DNA from: Chersky-822 sp035553055
GTDB lineage: Bacteria; Actinomycetota; Actinomycetes; Streptosporangiales; Streptosporangiaceae
Reading direction: 5' to 3'
NCBI GenBank assembly: GCA_035553055.1
Contig: DATNEK010000025.1
Location: 1 to 21,693 of the forward strand
Length of the DNA: 21,693 nucleotides
Shown here: piece by piece, positions 7,452-14,837 of the stretch
How the letters are laid out: each line of letters opens with the position of its first letter
How positions within the stretch are numbered: the first letter of the stretch is position 1
Translations under genes and position numbers: made by a program
The notes under the pieces: generated by a model
Told to the model about the DNA's origin: nothing
What the model saw: the letters and a program-made list of their open reading frames with translations, nothing else
The model's database searches: none

Positions 7452-8567
7452 GTCCGCCTCCTGAAGGCCTCTGCCGTCATCTTTCATTGTAACGTACGTC
7501 AAGTACGTGGCGTACTCACTGGCGGACCATAACGCTTGGTGGTCGGGAGCTGCGCCCATAGAGGCGGCGCGCAGGGCTCGGTAGAGCAAGCGCTCGTCCC
7601 CGAGCCTGTGCTTGAGCTGGCGTTCTAGGCCACCGATCGGCACGAGGTTCTGCGGGGCGCGCGGGTCCTTGTGCGGCACGCTCGCGAGCGGCGGGAGCAC
7701 CCGCGCGGTGAGGTCGGCCAGCCTGGTCACGTCCTTGGGCTCCAGGTCGGCCGAGCACTCAAGCCGCACAACGCCCGACCACGGCACCCCGTCGGTCCCT
7801 GGCAGCTGCAAGTACCACGAGTTCCGCTGCCACGACGTCCCCATCGTGAACGCCGGCGTTCGCTGACCTGGCTTCAGCGCTCCCACCACCGCCGCCTGCG
7901 GACCGGGCAGATAGGAGGCGTGGTGGGTCTTGATGTACCCCACGGTGCGGTCCAGGTGAGTCCGGCCCCGCAGCGGCCCGTCCACGACCAGCAGGTCGTC
8001 ATCGCCGGGATGAGCGGCTCGGAACGCGACCGCGAGCTGCAGCTCGGCGAACGCCAGCCGCTGCTGCAGCGCCAGCGAAAGCTTGTCGAGCCCCGCTCCC
8101 TCGGCCGCCTGGGCTACGTACCGGCCCGCCCGCGTCACCAGATCACCCATGTCCCCGGCCGCCGTGAACAGCCCGCGTTCGACCACAACATCGGCCACAT
8201 GGGCGAGCCCGTTGCAGACGACGAGCCCGGCCGCCAGCGACGCCGCGATCCCGGCGACCGGCTGCAGGCCTCCCCCGTGCACCCACACCCGGGCGTCGAT
8301 GCGACGGACGCCGTCGATGAACAGCACCGCCTGTGGCACTGCCACGTCAGGATCGGGGTCAATCGGCCGCCAGTCACCGGCCGGAACCTCGAAGTCCAGG
8401 TCAAGCACGGCGCTCGACTCCGACAACGCCCCGGACCCCGCCGGGTCCATTTCCTCGCCGAACGCCTGCCCGTAACCCGGATCCCACGGATCGACGGTGA
8501 ACGTCATCGGCGGCGGGTCGGCGGTGGAGCCGGCGGAGGCGGCCGGCTCGGAAGCGACGGCGGTCAT
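7038..8567 (-). CDS. nurA: NurA nuclease fused to a toxin-antitoxin antitoxin
   Basis: This 509-residue ORF joins two proteins. Residues 75-335 are NurA-like: FIDGVRR (83-89) with a candidate metal-binding Asp85, VVDGPL (194-199), GYIKTHH (210-216) and the end segment PIGGLERQLKHRLGD. NurA is a Mn-dependent 5' nuclease that works with the HerA translocase in end resection. Residues 378-509 are an antitoxin: a Phd/YefM-like half (YSEARSHLKDLLDAAEQG then VRRESMSAAVVDAGRL) and a HicB-like half around GGWSAFIPGLPV (437-448). The linker (336-377) looks like translated operator DNA. The ATG overlaps the sbcC TGA by 4 nt, and the toxin gene follows with a 1-nt overlap. The antitoxin may also be made alone from an internal GTG at 7451. 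A sequencing error that removed a nurA stop cannot be excluded. Confidence 0.85.
   Translation of the reverse strand: MTAVASEPAASAGSTADPPPMTFTVDPWDPGYGQAFGEEMDPAGSGALSESSAVLDLDFEVPAGDWRPIDPDPDVAVPQAVLFIDGVRRIDARVWVHGGGLQPVAGIAASLAAGLVVCNGLAHVADVVVERGLFTAAGDMGDLVTRAGRYVAQAAEGAGLDKLSLALQQRLAFAELQLAVAFRAAHPGDDDLLVVDGPLRGRTHLDRTVGYIKTHHASYLPGPQAAVVGALKPGQRTPAFTMGTSWQRNSWYLQLPGTDGVPWSGVVRLECSADLEPKDVTRLADLTARVLPPLASVPHKDPRAPQNLVPIGGLERQLKHRLGDERLLYRALRAASMGAAPDHQALWSASEYATYLTYVTMKDDGRGLQEADVAGIHYDSYSEARSHLKDLLDAAEQGRLATVRRESMSAAVVDAGRLRHFLASVVPSRAQVVAEAGGWSAFIPGLPVAADGATFDAAIDEMVQALREYAQDWQDRLLEAPNHRDNWGLVQLICLSDDDQLRRWLTGAS
7449..7491 (-). promoter_or_regulatory. Internal promoter-like element, Shine-Dalgarno and GTG
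   Basis: Reading the minus strand inside the NurA-antitoxin ORF, a TACAAT hexamer (7491-7486) matches the actinobacterial TANNNT -10 box. It is followed by AGGAGG at 7462-7457 and an in-frame GTG at 7451-7449. The implied leader is about 28 nt. No good -35 box is seen, as is frequent in actinomycetes. The arrangement is what a free-standing toxin-antitoxin operon would have. Confidence 0.5.
7494..7515. repeat. Three GTAC boxes at 9-bp spacing (possible operator)
   Basis: GTAC occurs at 7494-7497, 7503-7506 and 7512-7515, exactly 9 bp apart, two copies extended to GTACGT. The boxes sit immediately upstream of the TACAAT hexamer on the minus strand. Because the spacing is a multiple of three, the ORF reads as repeated Tyr codons (EYATYLTYVT). 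An autoregulatory operator for the antitoxin is the likeliest role. Confidence 0.45.
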
Positions 8568-11008
8568 GCCACGCTCTCCTTCCGCAGCGTCGACGTCGTC
8601 CCGGCCCGCGAGACAACGAACCGCACCGGCGCGCGTTCAGCCAGCGCCGGCACGTGAGTGATGATCCCGATCATGCGATCGGAGTCGGTGGACAGGCGTT
8701 CTAGTGTGGAGCCGACCACCTCCAGGGTGTCCTCGTCCAGCGTCCCGAACCCTTCGTCCAGGAACATCGAGTTCAGGTCCCGCATCCCGGCCGACAGCCC
8801 GATCACCTGCCGGGACAGCGCCAGAGCCAAAGCCAGCGACGCCTGGAACGTCTCGCCCCCCGACAGCGTGTGCACCGGACGCCGGGCACCCGCGTCCTGG
8901 TAGTCGATCACCCACAGCTCGTTGCGCTCGTCCCGGTCGAGCTGGTACTGGCCGCCAGATAGCTCCATCAGCGTCTCCGAGGCCTCGGCGACCAGCGAGT
9001 CGAGTGCCTCGCCGCACAGCCAGCGCTCGAACGACGACGCCCGCAGCAGCCGGCCGAGCATCGAGGCGACCTGCTCAGCCTCGACATGGCGGCGCCCCTC
9101 GGCCTCAAGCTCGGCCGCCCGGCGCCGGTCCGCCCGGACCGCCTCCAGCCGGTGACCCGCCCGCTCCCGGTGCCTCGCGACCTCGGCCTCGGCCCGGGCC
9201 ACGTCGACGATGTCGATCCCGTGGGTGGCCAGCATCTGCCGGAACGTCCGCTCGGCCGACGCGGCCTTGACCCGCGCCGCGCCGGCCGCCTCGTCGACGT
9301 CGGCGAGCCGCCGGGCTCGTTCCGCCGCCTCCTGGCCTGCCCAGGCGGCCAGAACCTCCCACGCGGAGGCAAGGTCGGCGGTCCCGGCGACGGCGGGAGC
9401 GCCGAGCTGCACGACCGAGTCCCGCACCGAACCGAGCGCGGCCCGCGCCCGCCGTTCCTCGACCTCTAGGCCCGCCCGGGCTTGCTCGGCGGCCATCCCG
9501 GCCGCCCGGGCCTCCCGCGCGGCGACCCGGGCTCTAGCGATCCGCTCATCGGCCACAGCGATCGCTTTGAGCAGTCCATCCACCTCAGACTCGCTAGAGG
9601 CCTCGGCGAGCACTGCCGCAATCCGTTCCGCCTGCTTGGCGGTTGTTTCCAGGTGACCAGCCGCGACGGCCGTCGCTTTGGTCGCCTGATCGCGGTCCGC
9701 CCGCGCCTTGCTGACCGCCTTGGCGCAGGCGTCCATGGCGGCCCGGGACTCCACCAAATCGGCGGGCACCGGGTGGTGCGGCAACTCGGTGATCGGCCGC
9801 AGGCACACCGGGCAGTCAGCCCCGAGGGCGAGTTGCTGGGCGAGGGCGACGGCGGCGTGCGCGCGTTCGGCCGCCGAGTGAGCGGTCCGGGCCTGCTCGA
9901 AATTCTCCTCGGCCCGCGCCAGAGCCGCCTCGACGACATCCTGCGCGACGCGCCGGTCCGTCAGCGCCTTCTCCTGCTTCGCGCGTAGCGCGGCCAGTTC
10001 CCGCTGCTGTCCGTAGTCGTCCCTGAGCCGTTCGAGCTGAGCCTTGTCCGGCAGCGCCTCCCGGGCCTCAACGGCCTCGATCCCAGCCTGATCAGCGCGA
10101 TCCCGATCAACCTCGCACCGCGCCACCGCCGCGTCGGCCGAACTAATCCTCGCCGCCAGCCCCGGCACCTCCGCTGGCATCCGCACCGCCGCCAGCAACC
10201 CGGCTTCCGCCCGCACCGCCGCAGCGGCGGAGTCGGCTTCGGTCGCCGCACTAGCCAGCCCGCGCAACTCCCCCAGCCGCTCGTCGACCTCGCCCGCGAG
10301 GTCAGCCAGGTCGGCTACCCGCTCGGCCGCCTGCGTCTGCGCTGCCTCGGTCGCGCCAACCAGCCCAGCCAGCGCGTCCTTAGCCCGCTGCGCCCGATCG
10401 GCGGCCAATTTGGCCCGCTCGCGCGCCTTGACGCCGATGGTCTCGTACACGCCGAACGCCAGCAACTCGACCAGCAGGTTCTGCCGCTCGGACGCCTTCG
10501 CGTGCAGGAACTCGGAGAACCGGCCCTGAGGCAGCAATACCGACTGGGTGAAGTGTTCGTAGGTCAGTCCGAGGATCTCGGTGACCGAGGACTTAACCTG
10601 GTCGGGTCCCTCGGCAAGCGGTTCGACGCTAGCTTCGAGCAGGTCAGTCAGCGGCGCGTCGGACGGCACGCCCGGATCTAGCAACTCCAGCCGCGCTTCC
10701 TTGGTGTTCACCTGCCCGCGGGCGTTGCGCGTCAGCGCGCGGACCGCCGCATACCGTTTGCTCGCGGCCTCGAACACGAGCACTACCCGGCACGCGTTCG
10801 CGGCGGGGGCGAGCGCCTGGTTGATCAGGTTCTCCCGGCCCCAGCGCGGCACCGTGCCGTACAAGGCGAAGCACAGGCCGTCGATCACCGTGCTCTTCCC
10901 CGACCCGGTCGGCCCGACCAGCGCGAAGAAGTCCACACCAGAGAAATCGACGTCGGCGGGCTCCCGATAGGACCCGAATCCATCCAGCAGGAGCCGCAGC
11001 GGTTTCAC
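8564..11008 (-). CDS. sbcC: SbcC/Rad50-type exonuclease ATPase subunit
   Basis: This 814-residue SMC-like ATPase is the partner of SbcD in the nuclease that opens hairpins and trims protein-blocked double-strand ends. The Walker A motif GPTGSGKST is at 32-40 and the Q-loop region is around QSVLLPQGRF (155-164). A coiled coil of roughly residues 190-395 leads to a zinc hook CPVC at 399-402, and a returning coil runs from about 415 to 655. The ABC signature LSGGETFQASL (715-725), Walker B FLDEGFGTLD (749-758) and a switch His at 785 complete the head. All catalytic parts are present. The protein is shorter than E. coli SbcC (about 1050 residues) because the coils are short. The start is GTG at 11008, sharing GTGA with the sbcD stop. 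The stop shares ATGA with nurA, so translation is coupled on both sides. Confidence 0.95.
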   Translation of the reverse strand: MKPLRLLLDGFGSYREPADVDFSGVDFFALVGPTGSGKSTVIDGLCFALYGTVPRWGRENLINQALAPAANACRVVLVFEAASKRYAAVRALTRNARGQVNTKEARLELLDPGVPSDAPLTDLLEASVEPLAEGPDQVKSSVTEILGLTYEHFTQSVLLPQGRFSEFLHAKASERQNLLVELLAFGVYETIGVKARERAKLAADRAQRAKDALAGLVGATEAAQTQAAERVADLADLAGEVDERLGELRGLASAATEADSAAAAVRAEAGLLAAVRMPAEVPGLAARISSADAAVARCEVDRDRADQAGIEAVEAREALPDKAQLERLRDDYGQQRELAALRAKQEKALTDRRVAQDVVEAALARAEENFEQARTAHSAAERAHAAVALAQQLALGADCPVCLRPITELPHHPVPADLVESRAAMDACAKAVSKARADRDQATKATAVAAGHLETTAKQAERIAAVLAEASSESEVDGLLKAIAVADERIARARVAAREARAAGMAAEQARAGLEVEERRARAALGSVRDSVVQLGAPAVAGTADLASAWEVLAAWAGQEAAERARRLADVDEAAGAARVKAASAERTFRQMLATHGIDIVDVARAEAEVARHRERAGHRLEAVRADRRRAAELEAEGRRHVEAEQVASMLGRLLRASSFERWLCGEALDSLVAEASETLMELSGGQYQLDRDERNELWVIDYQDAGARRPVHTLSGGETFQASLALALALSRQVIGLSAGMRDLNSMFLDEGFGTLDEDTLEVVGSTLERLSTDSDRMIGIITHVPALAERAPVRFVVSRAGTTSTLRKESVA

Positions 11009-12189
11009 CGGGACCCACCGGTCTCCGCGCCCGCGCTGGTCACTTCATCAAGCAACTCAGCGAACATCGCCGTCACCCGCGGGTCGGCCACCCCTTCATC
11101 CTCGAGATACGCCCCGAACAGCTCCACCGGGCTCCTGCCCACCCGGCTCGGTTGATCAGCCGCCCGGGCACCGGGACGGGCCCGGTGCGCGTCATCGAGC
11201 AGCACCTCAAGCGTGTTCGGCAGCTTCTCCCTGACCTCGTCGCCGAGGCCAGCCCGGCTCGGCTCGGCCAAGATCACCCGCAGGTACGCGTCTTCTACTT
11301 GTTCCGCCTCGGCCACGACCTGGTCGAGCGTCCCCCGCAAGGTCCGCAGCCGCCGACCGCCCGCGACCGGCACCGGCCTCGCGTCGGCCCTGATCCCGGG
11401 CGCGGCCTCGACCACAAGCACGGCCGGATCGTTGGCTTCCTCGCCGAAGTCGACCGGCAGCGGCGACCCTGAGTAGAACGTCGGGCACGGGCCGGCGATC
11501 TCCTGCTGCCGGTGCAGGTGACCGAGCGCGATGTAGTGCGCCGACGCCGGGAAGATGCTGGCTGACAGCTCGTAGTCCAGGCTGGTCTGGACGTCGCGCT
11601 CGCCGCCGCCGCGACGGCCGCCGAGCAGCGTGGCGTGCGCCATCACGATGTTCACCGCATCGCCGGTGAATCCGCTTGTGAGCTGGCCGACGATCGCGGC
11701 GATCTGGCGCGAGTAATCAAGCGTGTGACCGGAAAACTCGTGCCCAACGATCTCGGCGGCGCGCACCGCGAACCGGTGGGATACAAAAGGCAGCGCCGCC
11801 ACCCGCACCTGTTCTTTATTCCGGAGGCAGAACGAAATGTTGCCGCCAGACTCCGGGCGTCTAGGCAGGCCAAGCACGTGCAACCCGAGCTGCCCGAGCA
11901 CAGGGCGGTAGACCGAATCGAGAAGGTGCTGGTTGTCGTGGTTGCCGGCGATGACCACCACGTGCCGGCCGTCGCGGGCCAGGGCGAGCAGCGTGCGCAT
12001 CACCAGCCCCTGCGACTTCGCGGTCGGCGCCGACGTCTCGAACAAGTCACCGGCCACCAGCACCAAGTCGACGTCCTCATCCCGGGCGGTCGTGACGATG
12101 CTGCCGAGCACAGCCACGTGCTCGTCGTACCGGTCCCGGCCCTTGAGCACCTTGCCGACGTGCCAGTCGCTGGTGTGCAGGATTCGCAT
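11005..12189 (-). CDS. sbcD: SbcD/Mre11-type exonuclease subunit
   Basis: This 394-residue calcineurin-type metallophosphoesterase is the nuclease subunit of SbcCD (Mre11-Rad50). The metal-binding motifs are in order: DWHVG (D8, H10), GDLFE (47-51), GNHDN (82-86), a later MAHA histidine, and GHLH near the end of the phosphoesterase domain. About 100 residues of capping and SbcC-binding domain follow, with a proline- and arginine-rich linker before a final helix (VTAMFAELLDEV). It should cut double-stranded DNA 3' to 5' and open hairpins in an ATP-dependent way with SbcC. The ATG at 12189 lies 9 nt after the herA stop, with GAAGGG as ribosome-binding site. The stop overlaps the sbcC GTG by 4 nt. 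Length and motif set are normal for the family. Confidence 0.95.
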   Translation of the reverse strand: MRILHTSDWHVGKVLKGRDRYDEHVAVLGSIVTTARDEDVDLVLVAGDLFETSAPTAKSQGLVMRTLLALARDGRHVVVIAGNHDNQHLLDSVYRPVLGQLGLHVLGLPRRPESGGNISFCLRNKEQVRVAALPFVSHRFAVRAAEIVGHEFSGHTLDYSRQIAAIVGQLTSGFTGDAVNIVMAHATLLGGRRGGGERDVQTSLDYELSASIFPASAHYIALGHLHRQQEIAGPCPTFYSGSPLPVDFGEEANDPAVLVVEAAPGIRADARPVPVAGGRRLRTLRGTLDQVVAEAEQVEDAYLRVILAEPSRAGLGDEVREKLPNTLEVLLDDAHRARPGARAADQPSRVGRSPVELFGAYLEDEGVADPRVTAMFAELLDEVTSAGAETGGSR

Positions 12190-12198
12190 GAGTGCCCT

Positions 12199-13986
12199 TC
12201 AGAAGGGGGGTGGATCGTCGTCGGCGCTTGGCATGCCGGCGAAGGGATCTGCCCTGGGGGCCGGACCCGTGTCGTGACCAGCCCACTCCCCCTTCTCACT
12301 CGGCCTGGTCGCCCAGGCCGGGAACGGGAAGTCGACGGCCAGCGGCACCGGGATGTCCGGCTGGGCGATGAACATGGTGCCCGGCTTGGCCAGCGTCGCC
12401 CGCTGACGTTGCGCGGGCGGCAGGTATCCGTACTCGGGACGCTGCGCCTCGGCGGCGTCGAGCCGCCCGGCCACCCGGATCGCGCAGTTCGCCAGGATAC
12501 GCCGCTCGACCTCGCTGGCGGTTTGCTGCGCGCCGATCAGGATCACGCCGAGCGAGCGGCCCCGCTCGGCCAGATCGAGCAGTATCTGCTTGATCGGGCT
12601 GTCGCCGTCACGCGGCGCGTACTTGTTGAGCTCGTCCAGCATCACGAACATCAGCGGCCGCGCAGTGCCCTGCCGCTCCTTACGGGCGAACTCGGTGCGC
12701 AGCGTGACGCCGACCACGAACCGCTGCGCCCGGTCCGGCAGGTTGTGCAGGTCGATGACCGTGATCTGGGCGCGGGAGGTCGAGATCGAGCGTTCGCCTC
12801 GATGGGCGAGGTCACCCCGGACGATGATGCTGAGCGGGGCGACGGCTGAGCGGAGCCGGCGCAGCAGCGCATTCACGCTGCCGAGCACTGTGCTGCCAGC
12901 GACCCACTTGTTCCGCGTGTCGTCGCTGCCAAGCTCGGCTTCGAGCAGGTTCACCAGGTCATCGAACGTGCGCAGGATCTTGTCGTTGGCGGGGTCGACA
13001 CCGGCGATCCTGACCGCGCCCTCGGTACCAGCCGGGACCACGTCTCGTCGCAGCCGGACGGCCACCTGGGCGATCAGCATTGTGTACTGGGCGCGTTCGT
13101 CCTCGGAGTCGGCGAAGACGAACGGCAGCAATTCTTGCTGGCAGAACTCGGCAAGCGTCCAGTAGAACGGGCTGACCGCGCGATCCCTGGCGTGCACGTC
13201 CGGCGTCCCCGACGAGTCGCCCTTGCGCGGCGGCGCGAACACCCGCACGTTGCCGAACGGCGTCGCGGGCAACCCGAGGTCGGCATACCTGGCCGCTTGA
13301 CTCGGCGTGAGCCGGCTGTTCGCGTAGTCGAGGAACAGCAGATCCTCGCCCTTAACGCTGAACACGAGCGCCTTGGTGTTGTGCGACTCTCCCTTGAGCA
13401 CGCCGCAGTTCGTGATCGAGTGCAGCAGGAACATAGCGAACGACGTCTTGGTGGCGATCCCTGAGACTCCGGAGATCGACACGTGCGCGCCCCTGGTGCC
13501 GTCGACGAACTCGAAGTTGACATACACCGGCTGCCCGTCCCGCCCGAACCCGACCGGCACCTTAGACCCGTCCATTTCGTCGAAGTAGAGCGCGGACTCC
13601 CGCTCCGCCCCGACCGCGCGACTCACCGGCGCACCGGGCAGCGGCGGCACGTACACTTCCGGCTCGACCCTGGTCACCGTCACCTCGGCGACCTCGCAAA
13701 TCTCGGCGGGCAGCGCCCCGTCGGCGATCAGGAACACGTCGGAAGCGAACCGTGCGCCCTCGTGCACCGCTTCCACATTCGTGACCACGCCGGCGATCCT
13801 GACCGGTCCTCGGCCGGCGCCCGGCATCGAGCGCTGAGTGACGACTACATCATCAAGCTGGGCGTACTGGCCAGGCGCCAGCCCGACCGAGAACATCAGC
13901 GGTGTCGCCGGGACGGTGCCAACTACCAGGCCAAGGCCCTGGCCATTCTCACGCCCTGTCTCAGCCCGCTCCGCAGCCGTCGTCAC
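12199..13986 (-). CDS. herA: HerA-like hexameric DNA translocase
   Basis: This is a HerA/FtsK-superfamily ATPase of about 595 residues, predicted to form a hexameric ring that pumps duplex DNA and feeds NurA. A beta-rich HAS-barrel domain occupies about 15-115 (GTVPATPLMFSVGLAPGQYAQ and following). The nucleotide-binding loop reads GVSGIATKTS at about 173-182, one residue longer than a canonical GxxGxGKS loop, but the Lys-Thr pair is kept. Walker B is LMFVMLDELNKYAP, with the acidic pair at about 451-452. A conserved CAIRVAGR segment is a candidate arginine-finger region. I chose the GTG at 13986 because the HAS-barrel follows soon after and GGTGGT lies upstream. An ATG at 14070 would add 28 residues that look non-domain and lack a ribosome-binding site. 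It is the first gene of the herA-sbcD-sbcC-nurA-toxin operon. Confidence 0.88.
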   Translation of the reverse strand: MTTAAERAETGRENGQGLGLVVGTVPATPLMFSVGLAPGQYAQLDDVVVTQRSMPGAGRGPVRIAGVVTNVEAVHEGARFASDVFLIADGALPAEICEVAEVTVTRVEPEVYVPPLPGAPVSRAVGAERESALYFDEMDGSKVPVGFGRDGQPVYVNFEFVDGTRGAHVSISGVSGIATKTSFAMFLLHSITNCGVLKGESHNTKALVFSVKGEDLLFLDYANSRLTPSQAARYADLGLPATPFGNVRVFAPPRKGDSSGTPDVHARDRAVSPFYWTLAEFCQQELLPFVFADSEDERAQYTMLIAQVAVRLRRDVVPAGTEGAVRIAGVDPANDKILRTFDDLVNLLEAELGSDDTRNKWVAGSTVLGSVNALLRRLRSAVAPLSIIVRGDLAHRGERSISTSRAQITVIDLHNLPDRAQRFVVGVTLRTEFARKERQGTARPLMFVMLDELNKYAPRDGDSPIKQILLDLAERGRSLGVILIGAQQTASEVERRILANCAIRVAGRLDAAEAQRPEYGYLPPAQRQRATLAKPGTMFIAQPDIPVPLAVDFPFPAWATRPSEKGEWAGHDTGPAPRADPFAGMPSADDDPPPF

Positions 13987-14204
13987 CGGACCACCACAAC
14001 CCCTCTTGTCGTGACCGACTTCCGGGAGCCTACGCCCATGTACCGGCCAAAAGCGGGTGCCTTGCCGCATCGGGCGGCGTGAGATCGCGCACGTCGACCG
14101 ATGATAAGTCGCCCTGACAGGTCTGATTACCGGTAGCGGAATCGGGCATTAGAGGCATGACCGGGCGCGCGGGGGCGCAGGAAAGCTCGGGATTGGGGGG
14201 TCAG
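13987..14204. promoter_or_regulatory. Divergent region upstream of herA and the RDD gene
   Basis: This roughly 220-base region should contain the promoters of the repair operon (minus) and the RDD gene (plus). A TATCAT hexamer on the minus strand near 14100-14107 could be a -10 for herA, but I see no matching -35. G-rich runs at 14170-14175 and 14195-14200 precede the two candidate RDD starts. If herA starts at 14070 the region shrinks accordingly. Confidence 0.3.
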
Positions 14205-14837
14205 ATGAGCGACATGCCTGATGAAGGCAGGACTGACCAGCAGGGACGTATGCAGCAGACTGCTCGGCCTGACGTACCTGCCCAGCCTGGAGCGCCGCAG
14301 GAACCGGCGCCGTCGGCACCCATGCAACAAGAGCCCGTGCGACAAGAGCCCGTGCGACAAGAGCCGACGGCACAGCCTGGTCAGATGGGCAGGCCGATCC
14401 TGGTGCACGCCGGGGCGACCAGGGTCACCGGGCGCCGCGTCGTGCAGTACATCATCGACTACATACTGGCCGGTATCGTGCCAGCGATCGCCTACTGGCA
14501 GCTCGACACAAACGCCCGGTCGATCGACGGCGTCCGCTGGTTCGTCGCGACGATCATCGCGCTGGCCGCGTACTTCGCCTACTGGGTCGCGATCCCGTAC
14601 GCGATGAGCGGGCAGACCTTCGGCATGAAGCTGCTCAGGCTTAGGGTGCTCAGCAAGGACGGCGGCCGCGCGAGCATGCCGCAGCTGCTCATCCGCGGCA
14701 TCCTCCTGATCATCGACACCTTGATCTTCGGTCTGGTCGGCTACATCACGATCCTGTGCTCCAAGTACCGCCAGCGGGTCGGCGACCATGCCGCGAAGAC
14801 GGTCGTGGTGTCCGCCAACTACGGCCGCCGGACCTGA
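14157..14837 (+). CDS. RDD-family membrane protein
   Basis: This is a 226-residue membrane protein, or 210 residues if it starts at the ATG at 14205, which has GGGGGG just upstream. The first 75 residues are polar, rich in Gln and Pro, and include a QEPVR tandem repeat. The RDD domain follows, with three hydrophobic segments: VVQYIIDYILAGIVPAIAYW, then about 20 residues around FVATIIALAAYFAYWV, and LLIRGILLIIDTLIFGLVGY. The Arg/Asp positions, the SGQTFGMKLLRLRVL motif and the closing KYRQRVGDHAAKTVVV are typical of RDD proteins. By family knowledge some RDD proteins act as sodium/proton antiporters, but most are uncharacterised. The 3' end overlaps the convergent sacsin-like ATPase gene by 19 nt. 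Confidence 0.87.
   Translation: MTGRAGAQESSGLGGQMSDMPDEGRTDQQGRMQQTARPDVPAQPGAPQEPAPSAPMQQEPVRQEPVRQEPTAQPGQMGRPILVHAGATRVTGRRVVQYIIDYILAGIVPAIAYWQLDTNARSIDGVRWFVATIIALAAYFAYWVAIPYAMSGQTFGMKLLRLRVLSKDGGRASMPQLLIRGILLIIDTLIFGLVGYITILCSKYRQRVGDHAAKTVVVSANYGRRT
14327..14367. repeat. 15-bp tandem repeat in the RDD gene
   Basis: The unit CAAGAGCCCGTGCGA is repeated, encoding QEPVR twice and then a diverged QEPT copy in the cytoplasmic N-terminal tail of the RDD protein. It is a simple in-frame repeat in a low-complexity Pro/Gln-rich segment, and I expect no direct role. Confidence 0.7.

Noticed and set aside
7671..8657. Plus-strand ORF of 328 codons opposite nurA
   Set aside because: It is a shadow of the minus-strand coding region, crosses the nurA/sbcC junction, and its Arg/His/Pro-rich translation is typical of spurious frames.
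11635..12849. Plus-strand ORF of 404 codons opposite sbcD and herA
   Set aside because: It spans the junction of two well-supported minus-strand genes and has no family resemblance.
13987..14070. Longer herA start at the ATG at 14070
   Set aside because: The added 28 residues do not resemble the HAS-barrel and no ribosome-binding site precedes the ATG; the GTG at 13986 fits better, though this is not certain.
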